From NCBI RefSeq assembly GCF_016907715.1, contig NZ_JAFBCM010000001.1, forward strand, positions 6,076,001 through 6,140,000: 64,000 nt of DNA, given 5' to 3'. The translations under genes and the position numbers were made by a program. Under the pieces are notes generated by a model. The model did not search any database and was not told where the DNA came from. It saw only the letters and a program-made list of their open reading frames with translations. Shown piece after piece: positions 10,601-18,087 of the stretch. The stretch is from Tenggerimyces flavus. GTDB taxonomy: Bacteria > Actinomycetota > Actinomycetes > Propionibacteriales > Actinopolymorphaceae. The number at the start of each line of letters is the position of its first letter. Positions within the stretch are counted from its first letter, which is position 1.

Positions 10601-11344
10601 CTTCAGGTCGGGATGCGCCTGGTCGTACCCGGTGTCGAGCACCGCGACCTTCACGCCCTTGCCGTCAAGACCGGCTTGCCAAGCCTTGTCGGCGCCGATC
10701 TGCTTCGTGCTCTTGTCCAGCGTCACCTTGACGCGGGCGTCGAGCCAGATCTTGTCGATACCGTTGGCCAGTGTGGGTCGTACCGTCCGGCGGTCGTCGT
10801 CGACGGACTCCCAGAACGTCCGGACCTGGCCGTCGAGCGGGGTGACCGCGAGGGTGGCGATCGAGGAGAACGTACGCTGCCGCGCGAGTGCCTTCGGCAT
10901 CACCGGCGCCTTGCGCGCCCGTGCGTTCGCGGCAGTCGGGGTCAGCAGCAGCGGCAACGTACGGCCGGCGAACCCCTGCTCGACGAGCGAGGTCAGGTTG
11001 AACAGCTCGGGGTCGAGACGCCCGGCGGCGAGGTACGGGTAGGCCTCGGCCGGGACCAGGCGCAAGTCGCCCTTGACGAGGCTGGTCTGATAGCCGGCGC
11101 TCACCTTGCCTGGCTTTCCGGCCTGCGGGACGAGGGTGGCGGACTGCCGGCCGTCCGGGAGCACCGACAGGCGCGCGACGTCGCCGGTCACGAGCGTGAG
11201 CGTGTAGGACTTCGCGCCGGCCGGCGCTGTCTGTTGGGCCGGCGCGGGGTCGGGGGCGGCGTGACCCGCCGGAGCGTTCAGCACGAGGGCGCTGAGCACT
11301 CCGACGGAGGCCACGACGGCAAGCGTCGGGCGTAGATGCGGCAC
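7601..11344 (-). CDS. Secreted S8 family serine peptidase (subtilase), 1247 aa
   Basis: A signal peptide (residues 1-29, ending AGHAA) is followed by a propeptide-like region and a subtilisin catalytic domain. The triad is visible: Asp237 in VAVLDTGYD, His269 in GHGTHVAS and Ser448 in GLSGTSMATPHVAG, with oxyanion Asn368 in AAGNAGPN. The long C-terminal part (about residues 490-1247) is beta-rich with Fn3/PA-like sections and no membrane anchor, so the enzyme is probably released as an extracellular protease. The GTG start has a GGGGAG ribosome-binding site about 10 nt upstream. It is one of the large multidomain actinobacterial subtilases and stands alone with its own terminator. Confidence 0.93.
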   Translation of the reverse strand: MPHLRPTLAVVASVGVLSALVLNAPAGHAAPDPAPAQQTAPAGAKSYTLTLVTGDVARLSVLPDGRQSATLVPQAGKPGKVSAGYQTSLVKGDLRLVPAEAYPYLAAGRLDPELFNLTSLVEQGFAGRTLPLLLTPTAANARARKAPVMPKALARQRTFSSIATLAVTPLDGQVRTFWESVDDDRRTVRPTLANGIDKIWLDARVKVTLDKSTKQIGADKAWQAGLDGKGVKVAVLDTGYDQAHPDLKKSVQSSKSFVPEESVQDLQGHGTHVASTIAGSGAASTDGKVRKGVAPGASLLVGKVLDNTGSGYDSWILGGMEWAIANGAKIVSMSLGGAVPSDGSDALSQAVDTMSANSGTLFVIAAGNAGPNATTVTFPGAATSALTVGAVDRDGALAPFSSRGPRLGDRMVKPEVTAPGVGIVAARAAGTHIGGDVSEYYTGLSGTSMATPHVAGAAAIVAQKHPTWTGQQLKNALISSARPSTKASAAEQGLGLVDIPAALKGNVVGTPSIALGTIAWTGTERPKAERTLSYTNTGNREVTVRLSADVANIAYGRHPDARVRFFPSTLKIAPGKTATATVALDVDGTRPGTYAGRLVARSSNGTNVQTAYSAVVEGELNTITVDVTDRLGRPADGALTSLVVQSIDAEELTAYAIDAGKAVVQVPDGRYSLTVFATTEDEEEYPESMTLFAKPELEVRGSTAVRFDARTAERVNLSTPKEADPNAFIIAWHRGVNGKHALLGWTLFGGTTKEVYVGHVDRPRTGTFEVTHRWDLEQPLLSVDVLGEGGFKVPSPDGQWGTHFVGNAVLRIVDAGTATPAELANANVAGAVALVRWTSYQNTRAQIEATAAAGAKVMLLWRDAPGYWSDGVWEGPIPFYTVQYEGGRRLYDLLVKGERQAKLAGVSDSTYRYDLMFVERQVRGPINYDARKLPMATITTDFHQHAKKVGKSESRSAWVEGNPVGYPITRQVKAPLHRTDYVNAGVWSTSTTADLWDWVGSEFGLNQELGRGDTAHQDVWGAITRPGIPDVVGGEADGLPVARYEDAIRALIPPFVSGDATTYGWNDNRGLQSKSTLSLHRNGKLVESFAGSAGKFPVPAASARYELRYDVTRLPASWANTSTATRSVWSFTSGHVRTRKVLPLLQVRYDLDVDLQNAVSRAGGAALTLRPGYQPGASGPGRIQLRAEVSYDGNTWRTVGTSGWNAPLKAKLPKAPAGATEATLRVTAADRGGNKLVQTIENAWHLK

Positions 11345-11484
11345 AGGTATGGCTCCCCACCAAGCGGATGAACAGGTCCGAAACGTCCAATGTCAATGTC
11401 CATCAGCGAAAACCGGTCGGTCCACCACAAAGGTTGTCGACTCAGCGTCATGTCTCAGCTTCGCCACACCGCGGCGCACGTCCG

Positions 11485-12060
11485 TCAGTCGAGGAGCTCC
11501 CCGTCACGGGGGCGAAGGTCGACCTCGTAGATGATCTCCAGGCCGTCCTCGTCGTCCCATTGCTCACCCACCTCGACAAAGCCGTACTGCGAGGCCAACT
11601 GGTGAGAGGCATCGTTGTCCGGGCTGATGGTCACCCGCACCGTACGTACCCGTGGCTCGCGAACCGCACGCTGGAGCAGGACCTCCAGCGCCGCCCGGGC
11701 GTACCCGCGTCGTCGGTACGCCGGGTCGACCGCATAGCCGATCTCCACCATCCCCGCCGCATCGGGCGGCGCGTGGTAGCCCGCTCGACCGACGGCCAGC
11801 TGCTGCCGTTCGTCCCAGATCACCCCGGTCACCCATGCCGCGCTGGCCGGGTCCTCCTCGACCTGCTTGCGGCGCATCTGCCAGACCCCTCGCCACTCCT
11901 GGCCGGCGAAGTACGCCGAGAGCGGCACGGGGCTCGCCAGGTTCGCGGCCGGCAGGTCACCGTCGACCAGGGCGCGGAACACCGGCGCAGTCAGGTGCAC
12001 GATGCGCACGCTCAGCGGGGAACGCCGTTCGAACGGATCGACCTGCTCCTCTGGACTCAC
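11485..12060 (-). CDS. GNAT family N-acetyltransferase
   Basis: 191 residues. The acetyl-CoA-binding motif A is present as EIGYAVDPAYRRRGYARAAL (about residues 106-125), followed by motif B around DNDASHQLASQYGFVEVGE. The N-terminal half is less typical. It acetylates an amine of a small molecule or protein, but the substrate cannot be inferred. It lies in the same direction as the methyltransferase gene, 23 nt downstream of it, so the two may be co-transcribed. Confidence 0.85.
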   Translation of the reverse strand: MSPEEQVDPFERRSPLSVRIVHLTAPVFRALVDGDLPAANLASPVPLSAYFAGQEWRGVWQMRRKQVEEDPASAAWVTGVIWDERQQLAVGRAGYHAPPDAAGMVEIGYAVDPAYRRRGYARAALEVLLQRAVREPRVRTVRVTISPDNDASHQLASQYGFVEVGEQWDDEDGLEIIYEVDLRPRDGELLD

Positions 12061-12083
12061 CGCGCAAGCATGCCAGCGCCGCG

Positions 12084-12893
12084 CTAGTCCGGACGGCGTC
12101 CCCAGGCCGAGATCAGCGGCGCGAGGGTCAGGTCGAGCTCGCCGGCGTGGATGGCGGCCAGGTGCGCGTCGATCTCGGCGTCGTCGGCCAAACCGGCCGC
12201 GAGCAGCTTGCCGCGCACGTGCCGGATCGTCGACTCCTCCAGCCGGTCACAGGCGAGCCCGCCCACCGGGAACGAGCCCGACGCGGCGACCTCGACCAAG
12301 CCGGCCTCACGCAGTGCTCGCGGCAGTGTCCGGCCGTAGCGCAGGTCCGCACCGCGGCCCGCCAGCAGCTCCCGGATCGCGTCGCGCAGCCGGTTGGCCC
12401 GCCGCTGCGCGGGGCCGCTGTCGTCCAGGCAGGCCAGTGGCTGCAGCGCGGTGTCGGCGTCCTCGACCAACAGCCAGCCGCCGGGCCGTAGCGCTGCCGC
12501 CATCGTGGCCAACGCCCGAGCCCGGTCGGGTACGTGGACCAGCACGAGCCGGGCGTGCACCAGGTCGAACGTCCCCGGCTCGGGGGCCGGATCAGCGCCG
12601 ACGTCGTGCCGGCGTACCTCGTACCCGCCGCCTGCCTTCAGCCACGACGGGTCGAGGTCCGTGGCCAGGACGTGCCCGGTCGGACCGACGGCCGCCGCGA
12701 GCGCCTCCGGGATGCTGGGGCCACCGGCCCCCACCTCCCAGCAACGCGAGCCAGCCCCGACCCCCAGCCGTTCGAAGTGCCCGCGCGTGACACCGTCGAA
12801 CAGCTCAGCCAGCCACACGAACCGCTCGCCCGCCTCGGCGCGCGCGTTGTCCAGCAGATACCCGCCGTGCGGCGGACGGGGCGAGGAGGTCAT
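12084..12893 (-). CDS. Class I SAM-dependent methyltransferase
   Basis: 269 residues from the preferred ATG at 12893; an ATG 36 nt earlier (12929) is in frame. The Rossmann SAM-binding loop is CWEVGAGGPSIPEALA (about residues 52-67), followed by VLATDLDPSW with the acidic ribose-binding residue, a motif II region DLVHARLVLVHVPD, and LRPGGWLLVEDAD. The general pattern of small-molecule methyltransferases is clear; the substrate is unknown. The next gene downstream is a GNAT acetyltransferase. Confidence 0.85.
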   Translation of the reverse strand: MTSSPRPPHGGYLLDNARAEAGERFVWLAELFDGVTRGHFERLGVGAGSRCWEVGAGGPSIPEALAAAVGPTGHVLATDLDPSWLKAGGGYEVRRHDVGADPAPEPGTFDLVHARLVLVHVPDRARALATMAAALRPGGWLLVEDADTALQPLACLDDSGPAQRRANRLRDAIRELLAGRGADLRYGRTLPRALREAGLVEVAASGSFPVGGLACDRLEESTIRHVRGKLLAAGLADDAEIDAHLAAIHAGELDLTLAPLISAWGRRPD

Positions 12894-13063
12894 CGCCCTA
12901 TGGTCGACCTCGTAGGCCACGCGCGCCATGACGACGGGAGATGGGACATCTCACACAGCCAGCGGGCGAACCTCGGCCGCGGCTTGGCCACCTGGCCGAT
13001 GTTCTCTTCGCGCGAACAGCGCGATGCTCCTACTCCGGCCCAACGAAGCTCTGAAGGAGTCAC

Positions 13064-13674
13064 ATGAGCAAGGTGATCGCCGACATCTCGATGTCGCTGG
13101 ACGGCTATGTCACCGCACCAGCTCCGGACCAGGACCACGGCCTCGGCGTCGGCGTCGGCGGTGACGCGATCCACGCGTGGGTGCTCGAGGAGCCCCGTTC
13201 TGCCGTTGACGAGGAGGTGCTGGCGAGCAGCTTCGCGGCGACCGGCGCGGTGGTGTTGGGGCGGCGACTGTACGACATCGTGGACGGACCGAACGGCTGG
13301 AGCGACGACGTCGGGTACGGCTACGACCAGGACCAGTCGGCCGCGCCTCCGTGCTTCGTCGTCACCCACGTACCGCCCATCTCGGTGCGGCTCGCGTCGA
13401 GGTTCGCTTCGTGACCGAAGGCGTCGAGGCCGCCGTCGAGCAGGCCAAGGCGGCCGCGGGCGACAAGGACGTCGTCATCATGGGCGGGGCGAACGTCATC
13501 GACCAATGCCTGGCGGCGAGGCTGGTCGACGAGCTCCGCATTCATCTGTCTCCGCTGGTACTCGGCGGCGGCACGCGACTGTTCGAGGTCGCCGGCCGCA
13601 CCACACTGGTCCAGCGGACCGTCACCGAGTCGCCGCGGGCGACGCACCTCACCTACGACGTCGCCAAGGACTGA
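13064..13674 (+). pseudogene. RibD/DHFR-family protein, disrupted by one frameshift
   Basis: The first part starts at ATG 13064 with a GAAGGAG ribosome-binding site and reads MSKVIADISMSLDGYVT to CFVVTHVPP, typical of the dihydrofolate-reductase-like/RibD C-terminal family. This frame stops at 13414. The remainder (RFVTEGVEAAVEQAK, VIMGGANVIDQCL, HLSPLVLGGGTRLF) is in another frame and ends at 13674. The switch falls between about 13390 and 13410 and a 1-nt deletion explains it. Joined, the protein would be about 203 residues, normal for the family. It is followed by a second, intact family member, so a tandem pair was probably co-expressed. Confidence 0.75.
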
Positions 13675-13708
13675 GCAGTCGTCCGATCCCCCTCCTGAGG
13701 AGTTTCTC

Positions 13709-14254
13709 GTGCGTTCTCTCATTCTCCGCAACAGCCTGTCCCTCGACGGCTACGCCGCACCCCCAACCAACGTGCCCGAAGACTTCTTCCTGGAGTACGA
13801 CGAAGACGAGGAGTTCGTCGCGCACATGACCGAAGTGCTCGGCAGCGCCGGCGTGCACGCGATGGGTGCCCAGGCGTACCGCGAGATGGCGGGACACTGG
13901 CCGTACACCGACGGCCCCGAGGCCGACGCGATGAACAGGATCCCGAAGGTCGTCTTCTCCCGCAGCCCGATCGACACCCCGTGGGAGAAGACCACGGTCT
14001 GCTCCGGAGACCTCGCCACCGAGATCGCGGCCCTCAAGGCGCAGGACGGCGGCCCGATCCTCGCCCACGGTGGCGTACGGTTCGCCCAAGCACTCGTCCA
14101 GGCCGATCTCGTCGACGAGTACCACCTGCTGATCAACCCCATCGCCCACGGCGGCGGCCGCCCGCTGTTCACCCAGTCCACGAAGCTGAAGCTGGTCGAC
14201 GTGAAATCGTTCCCACGAGGCAACCTCGCACTGACGTACAGACCCGCGTCCTGA
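13709..14254 (+). CDS. Dihydrofolate reductase family protein (RibD C-terminal-like)
   Basis: 181 residues from a GTG with GAGGAG upstream. Family features are RNSLSLDGYAAPP at the N terminus, MNRIPKVVFSRS in the middle, GPILAHGGVRFAQALVQADLVDEYHLLINP and GGGRPLF. These are the usual nucleotide-binding and C-terminal motifs of RibD-like reductases, which are often of unknown substrate in actinomycetes. The gene sits between its frameshifted paralogue and a pyridoxamine-oxidase-fold gene in a likely operon. A 34-nt stretch at about 13926-13959 recurs exactly near 43.97 kb. Confidence 0.87.
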   Translation: MRSLILRNSLSLDGYAAPPTNVPEDFFLEYDEDEEFVAHMTEVLGSAGVHAMGAQAYREMAGHWPYTDGPEADAMNRIPKVVFSRSPIDTPWEKTTVCSGDLATEIAALKAQDGGPILAHGGVRFAQALVQADLVDEYHLLINPIAHGGGRPLFTQSTKLKLVDVKSFPRGNLALTYRPAS

Positions 14255-14267
14255 GGCAGGAGAAGGC

Positions 14268-14741
14268 ATGCAACCCGACGTGCTGGCCAAGCACCTGATC
14301 GACAGCAACCGCTACATGGTCCTCGGAACCGTGGACCCAGACGGCCGCCCCCGGGTGTCGCCGGTGTACTTCTCGCCGGACGGCTACTCGACCGTCTACT
14401 GGGTGTCGTCGGTCGAGTCACACCACTCGCAGAACCTCGCCGAGCGGCCCGAAGTCAGCATGGTCGTCTTCGACTCAGCGGCAGAGATCGGCAGCGGCCA
14501 GGCGGTCTACCTGATCGCGCGGGCAGAGGTCGTCCCGGACGAGGAGTTGCATGGCTGTCTCGACGCCGTGACGTGGACACGGTTCCCCGGACTCAGACAG
14601 TTCACCGCGGCAGAACTGAGTGCCCCCGAGAAGTGGCGCCTCTACCGAGCCCAGGTCAGCGAACACTCCATCCACATCCCCGGCCGCCACCCCCAATACG
14701 GCACAGGCACTGACCGTCGCATGACCGTGGACCTCAGCTGA
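14268..14741 (+). CDS. Pyridoxamine 5'-phosphate oxidase-fold protein
   Basis: 157 residues, start ATG with GGCAGGAGAAGG upstream. The split-barrel flavin/F420-binding fold is suggested by NRYMVLGTVDPDGRPRVSPV (residues 15-34), YWVSSVESHHSQNLAERPEV and the downstream VYLIARAEVV. Such proteins reduce or bind FMN, F420 or heme; no cofactor can be fixed from the sequence. It lies 13 nt after the RibD-like gene and probably belongs to the same transcript. Confidence 0.8.
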   Translation: MQPDVLAKHLIDSNRYMVLGTVDPDGRPRVSPVYFSPDGYSTVYWVSSVESHHSQNLAERPEVSMVVFDSAAEIGSGQAVYLIARAEVVPDEELHGCLDAVTWTRFPGLRQFTAAELSAPEKWRLYRAQVSEHSIHIPGRHPQYGTGTDRRMTVDLS

Positions 14742-14833
14742 CGCCAGCCCACTGCAAGACACTGAATGTACCCAGGTCCGCCGATGCGAAGCAGGAACCA
14801 GCCAGCCCACGCTCGACGTCCTTCCGCCTCTAG

Positions 14834-14947
14834 CTCGAGGCCCTCGACCAACTCGTCCCCGACGAACAAGCCCACGTCAGCGCCCTGATCGAAGGCGCAC
14901 TCCTACGCCACGACGCTCGCCAACACCTCACCGGACAAGCCAGCTGA
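14834..14947 (+). pseudogene. Possible remnant of a small helical (antitoxin-like) protein
   Basis: A 37-codon frame with protein-like composition (begins LEALDQLVPDEQAHVSALIE) runs to a stop at 14945 and is preceded directly by a stop codon with no start. It resembles the C-terminal helices of ribbon-helix-helix antitoxins. It is too short to assign and may be chance. Confidence 0.25.
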
Positions 14948-14952
14948 ACACG

Positions 14953-15546
14953 ATGACGCCCCCACTTCGGCAGGTGCGTGCTGTTTTCGACCAAAGCACC
15001 ATCACTGTCTACCAGGCTTACTCACCGGCGATCGCGGCTCCCGCAGTTGCCGCCAAGACGTTCGTCGCGCCGTTCAAGCTCGAACGAATGACGTGGATCA
15101 AGCCTTCATTCCTCTGGATGATGTACCGCTCCGGCTGGGGCGCCAAGGGCGGACAAGAGCGCATTCTGTCGATCCGAATCACCCGGGCCGGGTTCGAGGA
15201 GGCGCTCTCACTCGCCTGCCTCAGCCACTTCGACCCCGATGTCTACGCGGACTATGAGACCTGGGTGGAGCGCAAGCTCACCAGCCCCGTACGGGTGCAG
15301 TGGGACCCAGAACGAAGCACCGCCCTCCAGCCGCTCCCGTGGCGCTCCCTACAAGTCGGGCTCGGCGGCGTCGCCGCTCGCCGGTACGTCAACGACTGGG
15401 TCACCGACATCACCGACATCACCGACATCACCGAGCACGCTCACGACCTTCGCCATCTCGCAAGGCAGGCATCGGACCTGCTCCCGCCCGAGATGCCCTA
15501 CCCTCTGCCACCCAACATCGCTACAAACATCGGCGCAGCGATCTGA
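14953..15546 (+). CDS. DUF4291 domain-containing protein
   Basis: 197 residues. The family hallmark is strong: REVRAVFD-like start (RQVRAVFDQSTITVYQAYSP), FVAPFKLERMTWIKPSFLWM and MMYRSGWGAKGGQERIL. The function of DUF4291 is not known. Near the C terminus a 9-nt unit is tandemly repeated so that the protein reads DITDITDIT (15403-15432), a small in-frame minisatellite. No operon partner is evident; the neighbouring RHS remnants are on the other strand. Confidence 0.88.
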   Translation: MTPPLRQVRAVFDQSTITVYQAYSPAIAAPAVAAKTFVAPFKLERMTWIKPSFLWMMYRSGWGAKGGQERILSIRITRAGFEEALSLACLSHFDPDVYADYETWVERKLTSPVRVQWDPERSTALQPLPWRSLQVGLGGVAARRYVNDWVTDITDITDITEHAHDLRHLARQASDLLPPEMPYPLPPNIATNIGAAI

Positions 15547-15549
15547 CCG

Positions 15550-16071
15550 TCAGCTGAGTGTTTGCTTCATGTCTACGGTGATCGCACCTGCAGCTCGGAG
15601 CAACCATTCGAATGCGCCCAACGGCGCAGGCCAGCCCAATACCTCGACCCAGACGCTGGCAGAGCCTTCCTCCTTGACCAACGCATCCCACCAGTACCAC
15701 TGTCGTTCCTCCGGCTGGAGCCAGTGCAACCAATCGGCGACGCTCCACGGCCTCTCCCGAGCCGCACGCTCCCTGGCGTCGGGATCCAACGCGCGCCAGC
15801 AGGCCAACCATGCGGCCGCCTCTTCAGAAGACTGCTCGGGTGCGCATGCATCGAGGAACCACGTCGGCAACAGACCAGCCCACGCGGCCTCGGAGACAAG
15901 CTCTTCAGCAGTCATCGAAACGACAACGAGTAAGACCTCCTTGGCTCGAGATACGACATCGTCGGCGCTAACCGTGGAAGTCAACACGACTTCAATGAGT
16001 CCGCTGCCACCAGGCAGCTCACCAGCACGAGGCCCGTGATTGAGATGTCGCCGTTCCTCAGGCGGGATCAA
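15550..16071 (-). CDS. Hypothetical protein, possible orphan immunity protein of the RHS locus
   Basis: 173 residues, beginning MIPPEERRHLNHGP from a TTG start at 16071. The start is supported by GGGGAG 6 nt upstream and follows the stop of the preceding frameshifted gene by about 25 nt. The sequence is acidic and Trp-rich (WSVADWLHWLQPEERQWYWW, about residues 109-128), soluble, with no membrane segment. No family is recognised. Its position at the end of a chain of small genes downstream of two RHS toxin/immunity cassettes suggests an immunity or accessory protein, but this is inference. Confidence 0.55.
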   Translation of the reverse strand: MIPPEERRHLNHGPRAGELPGGSGLIEVVLTSTVSADDVVSRAKEVLLVVVSMTAEELVSEAAWAGLLPTWFLDACAPEQSSEEAAAWLACWRALDPDARERAARERPWSVADWLHWLQPEERQWYWWDALVKEEGSASVWVEVLGWPAPLGAFEWLLRAAGAITVDMKQTLS

Positions 16072-16095
16072 CAGCCACTCCCCGGAATGATGACG

Positions 16096-16313
16096 CTACA
16101 GGGCCCCGAACTCCGACAGGTCGCGGATGAACGCGACGGCTCGCAGCCGTAGATCGCCACGCGCTCGTGCCGCGTCCAGACCTCGTAGTAGGTGGCCGGC
16201 GCGTCGTCCAACGTGAGGCCTCGTGCACCTCGAGCCTGCCACCAGAACGCCGTTCGCGCCTTCATCAAGGCGCTCGCCTGCGCCACCTGGTCCGACACTT
16301 CAATGCCAGACAA
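16096..16313 (-). pseudogene. Small hypothetical gene with a frameshift, RHS locus
   Basis: The frame from about 16313 reads EVSDQVAQASALMKARTAFW and VWTRHERVAIYGCEP, then becomes poor Ser/Cys-rich sequence. The +2 frame at this point gives AFIRDLSEFGAL and a stop at 16096-16098, so a 1-nt deletion near 16140 is likely. Restored, the protein would be about 72 residues. No good start codon is present (a TTG at 16311-16313 or an internal GTG), so the 5' end may also be lost. It lies between the Im9-like gene and the 173-residue gene and may be an orphan immunity gene. Confidence 0.45.
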
Positions 16314-16338
16314 CCGTCAATTACCACGCAGCGACGGT

Positions 16339-16563
16339 TCATAGCTCCGTCGGCCGGTAGGCAACTGCCCTCTCGACAACCTCTTCGGCACTGGGCTCGT
16401 GGTCGAACTCCTCATCCCAGTAGTAGATGAGGCCGGACGCGTTCGGATGCGGAACGGCGGCCTCGAACGCAGCCACGTCGTTGTCGGCCTCGGCCTCGCT
16501 CTGGTAGTCGCCCGAGATGAGCCTGCGGACGAGAGCAATGAGGCGGTCGCGCTCGGGACTCAT
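16339..16563 (-). CDS. Colicin E9-type DNase immunity protein (Im9/pyocin immunity family)
   Basis: 74 residues. Most of the protein matches the four-helix Im family in order: LIALVRRLISGDYQSEAEAD (helix I and II start), FEAAVPHPNASGLIYYW, and a final helix VVERAVAYRP. The DLIYYP motif of Im9, whose tyrosines bind the DNase, is preserved as GLIYYW, with the Asp changed to Gly. The ATG overlaps the stop of the DNase toxin gene by 4 nt (ATGA) and has GGAGG upstream, the expected arrangement for toxin and cognate immunity. It protects the producer by binding the DNase domain in the cytoplasm. Confidence 0.8.
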   Translation of the reverse strand: MSPERDRLIALVRRLISGDYQSEAEADNDVAAFEAAVPHPNASGLIYYWDEEFDHEPSAEEVVERAVAYRPTEL

Positions 16564-17735
16564 CGTCGTCCACCTCCGTAGTGATATCTGGGATCGAGGA
16601 TCTCGGCGTGGTACCGCGGAGTCGAGACGACGATGTTGTCGAGGTCGAACTCCCCACCACCACGTGATCGCGGGGTCACGTGATGCAGTTCATATCGCAA
16701 CCGCCCGCCATACCTCTGACCGGGGTGGACGAACGGCGCAAGACCCTGGCTCATCTGCCGCTGGTTGCTCGCCGAGAACTGCCCGGCCAGCGCCGGGTCC
16801 GCGCTGACGGCCCTCCAGAACTCGCCTCGGAACTCTTTCCATGAGTTGAACTTACGTCCGCTCAGAGCGGTGTTAACCGAATCCGGAACGCGACCAGCGT
16901 TACCGTGTGTACCACGTAACCAAGGTTTTGTCGCAGCGCCGGCTTCGGGTGCGCGTTTGGGTGTCTTGCCAAGGAGGCGGCCGAAGTAATCCCTCAGTAC
17001 ACTGAAGAAGCCTCCGGAGCTGACTTCGCTGGGGATCCTGCCGAGACTTCCGCCGCCGCCGCACATTCCCAACATGCGCAAGCCGCAGCTGGTTGGGGCG
17101 ACAGCGAGAAGGTCGGCGTCGCTACCAGTGCTGCTGTTGCGGATCCAATCTAGTAGAGACCTGGTTATGGAACTGAAATCAGCGATAGCCGCTGGGAGGC
17201 GGGCGGTCCTGGTGCCGCCGGTGCTGTGGCGATCGCCTCGATGCCGGCTGCCGGCGTTCCCGCCGCCGTTGTTGCTTCGCTGTTCCTCTGGCGTGGGTCC
17301 GCCGGAGGCGCTCCAACCTCCCGGTTCAGTGGAGCGTGAGCCGCAGTCAACACAGCCGTCCTCTTCGGTCATCGGCCTCAGGCCTGTGGGGTCGGACAGG
17401 GTGGTGGGGTTGTTGCTCGCGTAGTTGTAGGCGTTCAACGACTGCAGGTCGGCCGGGTCCAGCACCGGGTCGACGGAGACGAACAGGCCGGTGTAGGGGT
17501 CGTAGTCGCGAGCGCCGAGGTGTGTGAGGTCGGTGTGGTTGTCGGTTTCTCCGCCGACGAAGCCACGGGTGGACGGCCAGGTGGCGGGGCGGTGCGGGGG
17601 CGGCCGTACGGGTTCTCGCGGCGCCGAGTGACCGTGTGGGTATCGGCCTGGACCGTGATCAGCGGGGTGTCGTGTTGATCGGTGATCAGCCAGTTCCGCC
17701 CCGTACCGGTCGGCCGGACCATGACGTCTTCCCAC
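16560..17735 (-). CDS. RHS C-terminal fragment with colicin-E9-like HNH DNase toxin domain
   Basis: From about residue 57 the frame encodes the RHS core end (GARDYDPYTGLFVSVDP, NAYNYASNNPTTLSDPTGL), then a variable linker, and from about residue 277 a DNase domain. That domain follows colicin E9 closely: VPDSVNTALSGRKFNSW, FWRAVSADPALAGQFSASN, ELHHVTPRSRGGGEFDLDNI and TPRYHAEI. The HH pair, the Asn and the next His of the HNH motif are kept. The last zinc-ligand His of E9 is Leu here, with another His six residues later (YHYGG). The first 55 or so codons are out of frame relative to the RHS sense, so the original long protein is broken. Toxin and immunity genes overlap by 4 nt. Confidence 0.75.
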   Translation of the reverse strand: MGRRHGPADRYGAELADHRSTRHPADHGPGRYPHGHSAPREPVRPPPHRPATWPSTRGFVGGETDNHTDLTHLGARDYDPYTGLFVSVDPVLDPADLQSLNAYNYASNNPTTLSDPTGLRPMTEEDGCVDCGSRSTEPGGWSASGGPTPEEQRSNNGGGNAGSRHRGDRHSTGGTRTARLPAAIADFSSITRSLLDWIRNSSTGSDADLLAVAPTSCGLRMLGMCGGGGSLGRIPSEVSSGGFFSVLRDYFGRLLGKTPKRAPEAGAATKPWLRGTHGNAGRVPDSVNTALSGRKFNSWKEFRGEFWRAVSADPALAGQFSASNQRQMSQGLAPFVHPGQRYGGRLRYELHHVTPRSRGGGEFDLDNIVVSTPRYHAEILDPRYHYGGGRR

Positions 17736-17905
17736 CGAACCCGGCAGTACCGCACACCGAACAACGCGCCAGCAGACGACCGGTGCAGCTCGGTATCACC
17801 GAGGTAGAGGATCGTCTCGGTCGGGTCACGACGGGATCAGCAGGCTCCCATTGGCGTCGTACACCTGTGTCGAGGTCGACCCACCCTCGGTCACGGTAGG
17901 TGCGT
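17560..17905 (-). pseudogene. Out-of-frame RHS core remnant upstream of the DNase cassette
   Basis: Reading toward lower coordinates, VYDANGSLLI (from 17864) continues in a second frame as DPTETILYLGDTELHRSSAG and TGRNWLITDQHDTPLITVQA. It then continues in a third frame as TWPSTRGFVGGETDNH. This is the ordered end of an actinobacterial RHS/YD-repeat core, broken by at least two indels near 17845 and 17590, the latter in a C-rich run. No start or upstream RHS sequence is visible beyond about 17905, so the locus is a truncated, decayed RHS gene. Confidence 0.65.
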
Positions 17906-18087
17906 CGTGCCGCGCTCGACATCAATCTGGATCTAGGCAGAGTCCTTCCACAAGGGGTGACCGGGTGGCCAAGAACTCGCGGGCGTCGACACAGCCAAGG
18001 TCGACGGAGCCGTGCGCTCAATTGGTACCCCGCCTGCGCGCCGAAGTGTCGAAGCCCTGTTCCCTCGAATCGGAAGGTAGGGCTTAG

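Noticed and set aside
7445-11335. 1296-codon open frame on the + strand
   Set aside because: It is antisense to the subtilase gene, with Arg/Val/Gly-biased low-complexity sequence; long antisense frames are common in high-G+C DNA.
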